Shown: one piece after another, positions 47,820 to 61,400 of the stretch
How positions within the stretch are numbered: the first letter of the stretch is position 1
Layout: every line of letters begins with the position of its first letter
Program-made: the position numbers and the translations under genes
Notes under the pieces: generated by a model
Seen by the model: only the letters and a program-made list of their open reading frames with translations
What the model was told of the DNA's origin: nothing
Database searches by the model: none
Assembly (NCBI GenBank): GCA_947000775.1
Contig: CAMQGK010000038.1
Location: forward strand, 434,001 to 498,000
Direction: 5' to 3'
Source: Pterois miles
Taxonomy: Eukaryota; Chordata; Actinopteri; Perciformes; Scorpaenidae
DNA: 64,000 nt

Positions 47820-50800
47820 GTTATATGTATATAAAAGGAGAAATCACACATGAAAGTTAAAGCAAAATGATAATCTAAGGCATAAAATAGTGCAGTTAAA
47901 ATATGATGTTTAATACAAACATACGTAAATATAAAATAGTTACGTAAATGTAAATTTTTAATTTGTGAAAGACATCATATCAGATGGGAAATCTAAATGT
48001 TAACAGGATGTATATGCATGATAAGAATGTAATACTTAATAATGAAACAACTAAAAATATACATACAGACGTGTAAACAGGAATGTACAGTATATACTTT
48101 GTATAGTATATAGTATACAGTATATACTTTGTATATACTGTATTTTTATTACAGTATTTAATGCTACAGGTCGTTAGTGTTGTTAATTTAGGTCATTGTG
48201 TAATGAGTGACAAATGTTGTCAGCGTTCTGGTACAAAAGTCCATCCTGAGATGTGTTTCAAGTGTTTTGGTTGCATGTCAGTAAAGAGAACTGTGTGAAG
48301 AGTTTTGTAAAAGTATAGAGAAATGTGTGTTACCAAAAAAAAGTAGCTTTTATTAAACTAATCAGGGCGGTTCAAATAATCAAGTTCAAGCAAATTTAAA
48401 CAAACACAGAATTCATTGTTATTAATTTGAACACTACTTGCATATCCTAATCCTTAAACATTACATTAAGTCAGGGTGCCTCCAAGCTACAAGCCAATGT
48501 CATTGTTTGCATTTTATTAAGTCAGATATCAGCCAGAGCTTTAAAGAAGCTTCACAAGGCTCGGCCTGTTGCACTGCTTATATACTGATTTTTGAATTCA
48601 GACAGATTACAGGTCTCATATTTTACTGTTTGAAAACCTTCCAACAATAGTCCAGTTGTTGAATAAAAAGTGGAAAAAGCACTAAAATAAACTATACACT
48701 AAGACAACATATTTATTTAGCTGGATTGGACAAAATATAGTTATTCACAATTAATTGGTATCCTCAAACAGTACAAAAGTAGAAAACAAGAAAGGCAAAT
48801 AGTTTGCTCCGCTGTCATGGAAGTTTCATTCAGAGGTCACATGATAAACTGAGTCATCTACTGTACATGACAACAGCATCAGCTCCATCTGCTGCAAGTT
48901 CAAGATTAAACTCTACACTCTCGAGTTACTCAACTGAATCTCCAGAAAACGTTACTATATCAACATCCTCATTGCCCACCTGTACCTGACAGGTAGGTTT
49001 GTGCTGTGCTATGTGTACACCATGGTGCAACCACAGCAAGTTTCCACATGCCCAAGCATAGTAGACCGCCACCACATTTGTAGGCTGCTTGACTGTGTAC
49101 TCCTAGTCTGAACCATTTTTTTTTTTTTTTACTGAGGAATGGTCCCAGGTTAAGTCCACTGTTGCTTGCTAAATCAGTACTCTCTTCAAGAGGGTATACA
49201 GGCGTGTGTTTACACCATATTAGTTCCGTCATAAAACCACTGTGAAGTTGCACGATAACACCTTTTTCCCCAAGCTTTTATTGTCGCTTTTGAATGATCA
49301 AAAAAGGAAGTGCCAAAACCACAAAGCACAAGTCACGACATGAAAATTTACAGAGGGTGCAGTTTCACATGATCTTTAACTGAAGTGAAAGCAGTCTATG
49401 TGAAATGTATTATAGTGTATTGCCCTTATTCATTGTATATAGTATATTACAGTATGTAACATATTAAAATGTATATTAAAAGATAGGTAATGTTAAGACT
49501 GGCCTTGAATATTTCAGAGCTAATAGCTAGCTTCATACTTTCTTGTACTGGCTGATTTTTCCCAAATATGTAATGACTATGTTGTCATGGAGAATATAAA
49601 ACTATAAATATGCACTATTTCAGTCGGAGATGGGCAGCACAACAGATCATCTTACATGTACACAGGTTTAAAGTGAAACAGAAATGTAATGTGTGAAATC
49701 ATATGTGGTTAATGCATGCTGCATATTTTATAGTATTATTTTTCTTTCAGGATTAATTTGATCCAGAAAGTGAACTCAGAGCTACAAACAGTCAGTCTAA
49801 TGCAAGCCTGGTGTAAAAGCTACATGTTCGAAGACATAGGCGCCATTATTCATGACCACAGAGCGACACGTCTTCAACTGACGGAAAACCGACAAAAAAA
49901 AAAAAATAAATACATAGGCTTTGGCAATAGTCTGCTGCAGCGCTCTAAACATGCCCTCTTGGTTTCAAGCCCTGTGAATAATCTTTTTTCACATTGTGTG
50001 AAATATCTATCATGAATATGAAAAAGGGATATACAGTACATAATAAGTGATGCACTTTTTTTTCTAAAAGAAACAATGGCAATGCTTATCTGAATGGTCA
50101 AACCATGAGTGTATAACCATGTAACCATGGGATACATGTTTGATTTAGGCAACTGTAGCCAATGTCAAGTTGTGAGTCTGGGTGGTAAGTAAGACTAGTG
50201 TTAATCTTAAGAAACAAGCCAGAGTACACTAGATCTTAAAAATGATTCAGCTGAAAAACCAAGCCCAGTGTTGTCAGCTTTTTTCCAGTAAAAGCAACAG
50301 AATAGAGGTCGACCAGCAGCAACTGCAACAACATTTTTAGTCAAACTTTTGATTTTACCTTTAGCTCCCAGGAAAGAAAACTGAATAATTTGCCCATCTG
50401 GTGTGAACTTGGTGTGTGAATCTCTGGCATAAACTAATATTCATCCATTTTGATTTATCTTTTGCTCCTGCTAGAGTATTTCTTTCTCTTTGTAATCTCC
50501 ATTTCTCTCCCCTTCTCTCACTCACTGAAGGTCCTTTCAGACACAACGTGACAACAGCACCACTTTACTCTGAAACCCCTTATCCCCTATGGATTGCTGT
50601 GTCGAGCAAAGCTTCATACTGTGCTGTGTCGAGAGCACAGACTGCTGTCTTCTGCTGGGAAATGACAGCTGCTGTAGCTCTATTGTTGTATAGATGGAGA
50701 CAGTAGGGATTATACCTGCTGTTCAGTTCCAGAAACAGCCTAAGGTAACGAAAAGGGGTAAAAAATTGTGTGAAAATTTGCAGAAATCAGGACAAATATG

Positions 50801-52497
50801 GGAAAATTGTGACCTGGGAAGAAACATTAACAATTAACATGACTACTGTTGGTTCACAGTTTTTGCACTAAAATACTCTAAATACACCCCTGTTTGGTAC
50901 AGTTTTATGCTTTATATAATACGGAGCCTGATCATCCCTTCCATAGTGAGACTTCTGCTGTGTGCGGTTTCCAGACAGCTTGCTGAAAAACTGCTCTTCG
51001 CAGGGCACAAGCTGGAATGCTATATCAGCTAAAAGTTAGGAAGCAAGATCAATGCTCCCAGGAGATTAATGTTAGCGCACTGCTGCTGACTTTGTGAAAA
51101 GGACTTTGAAGCAACACTGCTTTGCTCCTGGAATTAGTTGAATTATAGTAAATTGTCAATACCAGTGAAGAACGCTGTTGAAATATTTAAATTTTAAAAT
51201 ATATGCAAGCTACTGCTATCTGATAAAGTGTTGAAATTGTTGCCCTGTAAACTTCCTTCCCTGTCTATGTGTGTGTTTGTTTCTCACTCTGTCTCTGAGC
51301 GGTTGTCCAAGGCTCAGGTCCTTCTCGAGTATCAGGTGTGTGTTTCTGCACACATAGTTATAAATAGACAACTGACCCCCCCACCAGAGGCTATACAGCT
51401 TGATGTGTTTCTCTCTGATTCTTTTTGTCTTGTCTTTTTCTTTCCGTTGCTGCCTTTCTGCTTGTCTGTGGTTCGTCTCGTGACGTTGAGATTGGGTCAA
51501 CTGCGACTGCTCTGTTTCCCCTTTAAAATCTGCATCTGCATCTCTATACTCCACTAGCAATGTCACACGCACTGAATAGTACTGTTAACTCCACACAGTC
51601 ATAGATGCAGTGTTTATTTGTTTTGTTTTAAATTGCAAGGTGCGAACAACCTTGGATGAGCGTGCCAGCGCTATGATAAAGCCGTCAAGTGGATTATCAC
51701 GCAGGCAGCAAGTACACCAGGAATGTCTGTGTGATGACAGCAGTCTGCAATGACTTGGCATAAAATTGAAACTGAAAATGGCAGAAATGTGTGTGCGTGT
51801 ATGTGGTTAATTGACACACGTTGTGTGGTAATATACACATGATTTTTAGTAAGTCTGATATGATGCAAATGTGTTTTTTCCAGGGAAATTTTGATTGTAT
51901 TCTCTTCTGCTCTACGTACTGTCGTGTCTGCGGTGTATCGATATTGAAACAGTCATCATCAGCTGCGTTACTTTCGACATCAAGAAAAATCAGCTTGCTA
52001 TTGGGTGATGGAAAGACTGAATTGTTTATGCGTGTTTGTGGGGATGTGGATATGTGTGCATGTGCCAGTTAAAGGGAACAACTGTTTCCATTGATAACAG
52101 CACAGAAAGGTTCCTGTGTGTTTTTTGAGCATGAACTCATTTGTATTCATGGATAAGAAATTGTAGATAACAAGGCGGGCGTTCCTGGTAAGAATAGTAT
52201 CATTAAAAAAACGTGTGTTATGTCAAACTTATGCTACCTCTAGATATGGACATTTTGTTTTATATAGGATGTGTTTGCACATAGAAAGAATGTAAGCGAT
52301 ATGCTTGTGTTTCATTGAAATTCGCCCTGTTCAGTTAAATGCACACAGTGTGTTTTTTTTTTTCTTTATCAGCAGGTTTCAGTGGTGGGGTTTCTAATTT
52401 GCTGACTGACTGCTCTGCCTGCCAACAGAGAAATAATCGATAGAGGTGTTCCTCTTTTACAACTGCATTTCTCTTTCCTTGTTTCCAGTTGTTACCA

Positions 52498-55400
52498 ATG
52501 GAGCCCCGACTGACAGATAATCTGAGGGTTGTGTTCATCTTGATCATCCTCCTCTCTACAGGTAAGATAACCACACTGGAAAACAAAAAAAGAAACACCC
52601 TTATCTTAAGTGGCTCTTTTAGCTCCACTCTGCCTGTTTCTGTATACAGTGTATGTTGTCTTGTGTTTAGACATTCAAATACGACATAATAGAAACTTCA
52701 AACCTCTGTGGAGTAGATCATCTGTTTAGATTTAGGAGCTTTTGCGACTTACATTTGCATGTCTGTGAACAAAACACAGCAACTTTAAACTGCTTTAACT
52801 TCTTCTCTGTATGTTCGTATAAGTAAAAGTATTATGGCATGCATGATAACATATATTTTTCATGAAACATTGTAATTAGTGATCACTAATAGACCAATTG
52901 GCATAGTGTGTTATGTTTAAGATTTATGATTAGTGTAGCATTGTTGGTATTTAGACACCTAAATTGCCTCTAAAAACAACATGAAAATATTCTGCCAGCA
53001 AAAGGAAATTCATCTTGCCACCAATGCATTTTCACTTGTACCAAGAACTGTGTGAAGGCCGGTATCTTGAAGCAAGGCAGGATGTATGGGCTCCACTAAG
53101 GGTCAGTAAGACTGACAGCAATCAATAAATCAAATGTTTTCGCAGATAAAAGATATATATATAAAAAAAACAAACATTTTGGCCTGAATGAAATGATGAC
53201 AAACTACCTGCCTGTCTACCTATAGATTTCTACAGGAATGAGTCCTAAAAGCTGGAAATGATTTTGCATTTTAGCACTTATGGTTCCCTCCCATGGATTT
53301 TTTGAATGTGTTTTTAGTTAGATACTTGAAATAAGGTCTGTGGTTAACACAAGCTTAAGGGATTTTAACATTTTGTTCTACAACATAAAATACATCAATA
53401 AATACACCACTCATGAAGCCTTTATGTGTCTTTAAAAGGGTGGTTGCTAACAAGTGTGTTTACTCTCCCTCATGCGTCCGTCATGTAGTCTGTTTATAGC
53501 CTAACATTAACTTTTTACTTCTAGCGATAGCATTCACACTTCAAAAATCATAAAAGTGGTGTTCATTTATGAAGATTATCTTGCTCAATAAAATGTTAAT
53601 GCTTGTTTCCCACAGAGCTTTTTTTTTTTTAACAATAATCCAAACTTTGACAGCTGTGTGTTACAATAGCCGTTGTTCACTGTTCACATTCATTATCACA
53701 TGTTGATGTTCACAATGATAATTGGGGGAGTGGCTTTGGAGAGAAGCCTGAGGGGACGGTGTTGCTGACTCTGCGACTTTCTCGCTAGATTTAAGGACAT
53801 TTGGAGCTAGTGTGGCTAAGCTATGTTCATTGGAAAAGAGCTGGCAACACTGGGCTGGGTGTTTTAGTTGAATATTTTTTAAAAAGTCTAGTGTGCTCTC
53901 ACTCGTTTCTCGAGATCACGACCCTACCTTTAAGATCATATCTGTTGGTGTACAATGCCCTTTTTAAACCTGTGTAAAAACTCTCTGCATGTACAAGTCG
54001 AATTTTGCACTCCAGTGTCACATACAGGGTTCTCACGAATTGGAGTTTCTCATAGCAACGGTTTGGCATTTTGGTAACTCGCCACACGCCGCCATGGGAA
54101 GATCTGTGTGCTGTAACTATATAAGCCTGTAAGAGTATTGAATATTTTAAAAAAGTAGTTGAAAGATGCTGATTTCCCTTATTTTCAGAAAAGAAATTAC
54201 ACTGAATTGACACTTTTTGTCAATGTGTGCTGACCTTTGTTTCCTTCAGGTTCATGTGAAAATGACCAGGACTTGAAGTTTTGTGGCACCTGGCGCCATG
54301 GCAAGGCCCCCCTGAGCCTGAACGTCGACCTCTCCACAGGCTGTAGTGAGATCTCAATCTCAGCTAATCAGAGCTCTCTGTCCATCAATGGGAAGATCAC
54401 AGCTCAGTGTAGGCGGTCTGATGTGATTCCCCTCAAGCAGTTCAGACTTGATTCAGAGGAAGAAACTCCATTCTGTCTGTACTGGGAGCCATTGCTAGAC
54501 CAGTTGAAACTGCAGGTAAATCAATAAAAGGAGGGAAGATTTGTTGAGGAGTTTCCATAGAGTGCATCATCTAAAGACTAAGACTTAGAGAAGCCATTTC
54601 ATTTTTCTGCCTTTTCAAAGCTGTTTCAGTGTGAGAGGATGGCAAGGACTCATCGGTTTGTTGTATTTTGATGTTTAGGTCGGAGGAAAGAACCTCACTC
54701 TGTGCTGGCCTGCCAGCCTGCAGGGCTCCTGCTGCACTGATCTGTCTCATGGTCCCAACGCACCCGAAGCACCGTACGGCATCGTCAATGGGATGGTCAA
54801 AGATGATTTCATCACACACAAAATACTGAGCGCCTACATGTTCGATGGACGTTCAATCGACTGCAGTAAGAGACAATGAATGTTCATGAAATATACTTAG
54901 CAAGATGAGGGTTTTACTAAAGGTACTTAAATAGAACATTTTTCTGTATTATTTGTACAAGTCAGTGTTTCCACATTAATTGTTAAAATGTCCTTAAAAC
55001 ATAAAGACTTGAAATTTAATTCAATCCAAACTCCAAGGATGATACCAATTGACTTTAGAGTCAGATTTATGATCAAGTCAGTTTAAAGCTCAACATGTCA
55101 AACATGTTTTGTTTTTTTTGCAGAAGCATTATGTGATCAACAGAGCCAGGGATCCACCCAAGTCAACATGTAATTTCCTCTCTCCTTTTTTCTCAAACGC
55201 GCCATCACATTTACTGTGGAAGGCGCATATTGGTGTTTTTGTCAACATCCTTTTTCACATGACTTTGTCTTAATTGCTGAGGCCGCTGTTGTGAAGCTTT
55301 ACTGTATGTAATCAAGGGAGCTTTGCCTACAAACAGGAAGCCCAATGTAATACTATGTCAGGGTCGGGGGGGGGGGGGGGTACAAAAATATGCTTGCTTA

Positions 55401-58400
55401 TTTTAGAAGAACATCTGAAGCCACAGTTTTTCACGTGCTGTCATGCTGCTCTGTGTTTGTCCAGGGCTAAAGAGACGGTGGTGAATATTGAGCATCCATG
55501 TGCCCGCAGCTTGGAGGTGGAGATGAAGGATGATTTCAGAGGCTACAACGTCACATCGCCTGTAAGACTAACACACAAAAATATCTGCAATTTAGCTGAG
55601 GTTCAAAGTTCATTATTGACCAAGAAAACAGTCTCACCACAAGGTCCATGTTGTAGTTTTCACATCATCATATCAGCATATAAACTGTTTCTTGGGTCGA
55701 GAGGAAAGAAAGAGTTTCATAATTTACACTGAATAGTCTTGGGTCATGTTTTAACCTATGCTGCATATTCAAAAGCACAATTCCTCTGAGTCATAAACAG
55801 AAACTGAAATACATCCGTTATTTATGCTCTTATTCATGTTTTGCTGGAACCGTAGAATAAAAGGGAAGTTTCACAGGTAATTCTCCATAAGGCTGATCAT
55901 TTCTTAGTTAGTGACTTTATAACTTAACGCTATTCATATAGGTAGTTTTGTTTAGGAAAAGGTGAAATAATAAGTTAAAATGTCTTCTTCAGTGGCAGCA
56001 GTGGATAGAAAGAAAGCATTTCTGGTTAGAGCTGGACAATTAACTCACAGACATATTAATTTATTCACTCTTAGTCTATTTCCAGATCCAATATTGAAAG
56101 TATTTTCCAGTGCCTGACAAAATGATTAAAATAAGGATGCTATCTCTAGATTTTATTAAGGACTTATGAAAAAAAAAATCCAACACTGCAGAATACATTA
56201 AAGAAAAATGGGAAAGAGATGGTAATCTTTCAATATCAAATAAGGGCTGGCTGGATGTGTGTAAATTTCAGTGGAAATGCACCAACACTCGTGTGGCGGG
56301 AGTCTGGGTGGAAATTCGGTTCTTTATTACACCAAAGGAGAATGCACATTTTGCAGGAGGGGATGCCAAATGTGGGTTTGGGACGTTTAAGTCCCTACGT
56401 CCCCTCATCCCAGGGCCCAAAAACATATGATCGGGGAGGATGAAAATGAATTTCACGACAAATTTGGGACGAGAGAGAGAGAAAAATACCTGTTACATTC
56501 GAATGAATGGTGATGAAAATGATGACGTTTTGTGTAGCGTACCATCACTATTAAACCTCCTTGACAACATAAATACAAGCACACACACACACACACACAC
56601 AGTAAATACCGCGGGCCTCCCAACAGCTTCAGCAGCAATGGAAAAGCTTTCCTAGTATCAGCGTTATCAGTTAGCTTACGTTAGATTTAGACTCATTAAT
56701 GAGTCTGCAGCCGACGGTTGCATTTACATTGAGCTGATGATAACGTTATGTTAACTACGAGGAGTCAAAACTCTACAACAGCTCAGATCAGGTCCTCTCT
56801 TCATCCCTTTTGGGTAATAAAGCGGCAATGATATCTCACCATCACATTTTGTCCGTAGCAACGTGCTGCGCCTCTTCCCACGACACGTTCAGGACGCGCA
56901 GCTAGCAGGCTAGCTTTTGGGGGCTCATATGCAAAATCTTGTTTTTTTGACCAAATGCTGCTTTTTAAACATAGAAAAAAAGTTTTAATTTAACTTAGCT
57001 GCATTGTAAACATAAAAAAGAAAAGGTTTGGGATAAATTATAAATTATGAACCAAAATAAACCACTTTTGATATTCAATTTATGTTAAAGGTCACTTTAA
57101 ATGATTAGCTAATGATAACATGGAAAAACAAAGATTTTAAATTTGGGACGGTCCATGTTCAGTTCAGGACGGTTCTGGGAAAAGTTTGTTAAACTTAAGT
57201 TAGCCCTGGTGATGGTATCTTTCTGGGCAGAGCGTCACAAAGCAAAACTTCCTGATGAATATACAGTATGTTTGGCATGTTAATATTTGCTTGTCACAAG
57301 GCGCTGGTTACTTCCTGAACCCCCCATGGTTCAGGAGTAGATGAATATAGTATGTTATGGAAAAGATAACTTGTTTTCTTCATCTTTGCTCATTAAACTC
57401 TGGACTAAGTGGGTGAAATATGTAAGATCCTTACAGCAAATTTCTGATTTTATTTTAATTTTCTCTCAAGTCTCCCCATGATATATATTTTTATTGCTCT
57501 GCTTGTGCACATTTGCTACTCACAAAATATACAAAGTCAGACAGCAGAGGAAATTAAACTGCTTTTGTCCTGAGATATGTTATGTAATTCATACTCCTGT
57601 CCCAAAATAAATAATCTCAAAGTATATTTCCCCCCCAGCGGTGGACAGAAGGCACTGCATTGACTTGTCTCTACTCCACAGTAACAACACAGCTCAACTG
57701 AGCTCCACTCCTGTGCTCGTCCATTTTAATCAGGGGCTTACTTTATAGCAGGTTTTTAACCCAGTGAATGAGTAACTGCGTTAACATTTTCATTCAAGTC
57801 GAGAGCAGTGGTGATTTAGTTGAGAAAATAGGTGAGAGGTTAACCACATGAAAGTGAATGGTAGCAGCATTTTTACTGACAAGTATAGGAAGGATTTTGA
57901 AAGCTGACATTTTTTCCTCCAAACTATCTTAAAATAGGCTAATTTGTTTAAGTACCCAGCAATCCACATGCACATCTACTACAATAATTTCAACAGCATG
58001 GGGCTGTGATGCACACTCACAAGTAGAGCAACCGGGTGGTTCAAGTCCCAAACCAAAGATTTGAAAACATTTTATTTTGGTAACATTATCGTACATCCTG
58101 TATTGAATGGAATAATTAATAATCGATACCCCGTGATTAGCTACTTTATGGAAAGCAGTCTTCCTGTTCATTTTTCAGCTATTGACTTGAAAGTGAATTT
58201 ACTCAAACCCTGGTATGTCATTTCTAAGTGTGCACTCTCTCTCTATATTCCAGGCCACTGAAGGTGTATCTACAAAGTCTTCTACCACTATCCATCTCCC
58301 CCCAGCTCTCAAGAAAGCTGCAAAAAAAGAAAAACAAAGTAGTCTGCACTTTCTTCAAGAACAACTCCTTGTTCCAGGTAAAGCTCTGTTTGCCCTCAAT

Positions 58401-61400
58401 CAACACAGGCAGCTGAGAAGAGATACCAGCATGTCTACACTGCCATTTTACCTGATCCAAGCGTAGACTTTGAATTCTACTGATATGACATCTACACTCT
58501 GTGTATGAATACTGTATGTAGGCTGTATTCTATGTATTATACTGGGAAGGTCTGTGTGTATGTGTTCCAGGAGGGTCCCAAGGAGTTCAGGATTCTTGAC
58601 GATGTGGTGGAAATCACTGTGGAGAACGAGGTCATCACTGATCTGTCTGAGCCAATTAGAATTAGCTTTCGCCATAATGTCATATCTGTAAGTCTTTTTT
58701 GCCCTTCTTGTCTGTACCAGTGATCAGTGTCCACACTGTATATACATTCAAATTGTATTGCTATATCGATTTTGAAAATACTGGAGTCCGGTGAACACTA
58801 GACAAAATCTCCCATCCAAAATTCAGCAACAATTTGATGTTACATACAGTGAATTTAATTATTTTGGTTATTTTATTTTTCCTCACATATGGGTTTGCTG
58901 CAGATGCTGCTGAAAAACAAAACGAGACGGGCCTTTTCAGCTCTGTGACATCTGCGTCAAGCTGTCTACCTCAGAGAACACACAGAAACCACTTGACGGT
59001 TTCTTTTCTTATACCTCACATCTTGCGCAAACATTGTACCCTCAGGGTTGTCTGTTGCTTCCTCTCTGTATTGATCACATGCTCATAAACCCACCGTTTA
59101 GTGTCATACCTGATCTGCTTTAGTATTATACTGTGACTTGAACTATCTGTGGTGATGTGTTGACGTGCAGTAAGCCAGATTTTGCACTGTTTACAGTGAA
59201 TCAAGGATGCAGAGGTTACTTCAGAATGTTGATATGAATAAAAATATGCAGCATCGTAATGGGAAGTGACAGCTCACATCTCTCGCTCCCTTTTTGTTTC
59301 AGAAAATGTATTCAAGGAAGTGTGTTTCATGGGACACCAGGAAAGGTTGGAACCGACCTTATAAGCAGTATTCATTCAACATAAATCTGTATTTCCCTAT
59401 TAACTGTAACTCTGATAGACGGTAACTAAGTATGTTTAAATCTGCATTTTCTCTGTGTAGATCCGTTGCAGGTTAACTGGTTGGTGGATGGATGTGAGAC
59501 ACAACAGAACGAAGCAGAGCACACCGAGTGCCTCTGTAACCATCTGACTTACTTCACTGTACTAGTGGTGAGACATGCAGCAGCTAATTTTACACAAGAA
59601 ACAAAAAAGTGTATTTATTTATTTCTGTTTTTATTTCTCTATGTATTCATTTATTCCTGTATTTATTTCTACATTTATTTATTTATTGTCATTTTCCATC
59701 CTCCATACCCAGCATTATTAATATTTACATTAATGACCTAGAAAAAAAACAAAATCACTACATGATTTTACACACATACAGACACTATTACACCTATCAT
59801 GGAAATAGAAATAAACCTATATACACACATTTTGGTGTATGAAGGCCCCTGTTGCTCTACTCATTGCTCTTTGTGCCCTGACAGCAAATGGAGCCTGTCC
59901 CAGTGCGCCACCTCCTGACGCTGACCGCCATTACATCTCTGGGCTGTGCTGTGTCTGTGATCAGCTGTGTCGCTCTCATTATTTTTCTCTGCAGGAAGAG
60001 GTAATACTACTTTTTGAGGGCTTATGTAGTTTATAAAAATAGATAAAACAGTTAAGTAATCGACTCCTTTCTATTCCCCTCTCCTTCTAGCAAGCGGTCT
60101 AAGGAGCAGTCCATACCCATCCATGTGGGCTTAGCTGTGTCTCTCACCTTCCTCAATCTGCTCTTCTTCTTTACTGGGGTCCTGGCCAACATGGGAGGGG
60201 AGAGTCTGTGCGTCTGGGTGGGGGCGGGTCTCCACTACGCACTACTCAGCTCCTTCACCTGGATGGGCATAGAAGTTTTCCACACCTTCTGGTTGGTCTA
60301 CATGGTTTTCACCCCTCCCCCGAAGCCCTACATATGGAACCTGGTCGGCTTCGGTGAGCGTGTGAAATAAAATTTGTAAAACTATACTTTGTGGCACATT
60401 AACATGATATTAATGTGTGACCTTTGAAAATCCTTTTCCAGTTCTTCCTGCTGTTCCGATAATCATCCTGGCTGCAGTCGGGGACATTTATGGACTGAGA
60501 GAGGTGGTGCCAAGCGATGATGTCTCCAATCCTTATCTGATGTAAGCATGAATATTTGCTGTGGAGAAACATGGAGTAGTGCCTGGATAGTGTAAATCAC
60601 AAGATGGATTTGGTGTTTCCAGGTGCTGGATGAAAGGGACCCACAAGGCCTTGCTGGCCCACTATTTCACCAATATGACAGTCCTGGCCATCCTGGTGTT
60701 CTCGGGCATTGTGATGCTCTTCCTGGTCTACAGGGAGATCCGCACCAGGGATGAATGGAGGCAAAACCGTGTGGCTTTCTTCAGCATCTGGGGCCTCAGC
60801 TGCCTCTTTGGGACAACTTGGGGTCTGACCTTCCTGAACTTTGGACCCCTGTCTGACTTTGTCCTCTTCCTCTCCTGCATCCTCAACTCTTTTCAAGGTC
60901 TGTGCATGAGATGAACTGTGCCATTTTAAAACACATAGACTTCGGTCAGTCCAGATTGCACTTGGGTTTATACAGTATTTTGTTGATACTCAGCTTTGCG
61001 TAGGCCATGCAAGTCATGCAACTTGAGTGGACTAATTTATATTTTTCTCATTGAGAAGAGACCATACCACAACACTATCACAACAGGACAGAGACTTGGA
61101 TTGTCATCCATTAAACTCTGTCACCAGACTTTAAATGGTGGTGTTGTCTCCACCACAACAAACTACATGTTTGTGTAATTTTATCATTTTATCATTACCA
61201 CCTCCACAGAAGGTTTAACTATATATAGCCAGGGATATTTTCATTGTTGGCTCAAAGATTGGTGACTGTATTTGCAGCCAGTGGTCCATTGTATCAGTGT
61301 GGGAATGAGACAATGGCCACAGTTTATCAGGGCCTTCTGTTACTAGTGCCTATCAGAAGAAAAGCTGCTTCCTCTCACATGCAGGGGCACTTGTTTTGGA

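Larger units (their letters stand above)
43466..52488. other. Non-coding DNA, possibly a 9-kb first intron
   Basis: No exon was supported. Microsatellites lie at 46785-46851 and 47745-47814. The rest is ordinary AT-rich sequence. Confidence 0.45.

Noticed and set aside
53899..54213. 104-codon minus-strand frame in receptor intron 1
   Set aside because: No homology recognised; probably a dispersed repeat in the intron.
58254..58466. Reading of receptor exon 6 as ATEGVSTKSSTTIHLPP and onward
   Set aside because: This frame lacks the conserved GAIN wording. The other frame gives VVCTFFKNNSLFQ, matching ADGRG relatives and joining exon 7 in phase.
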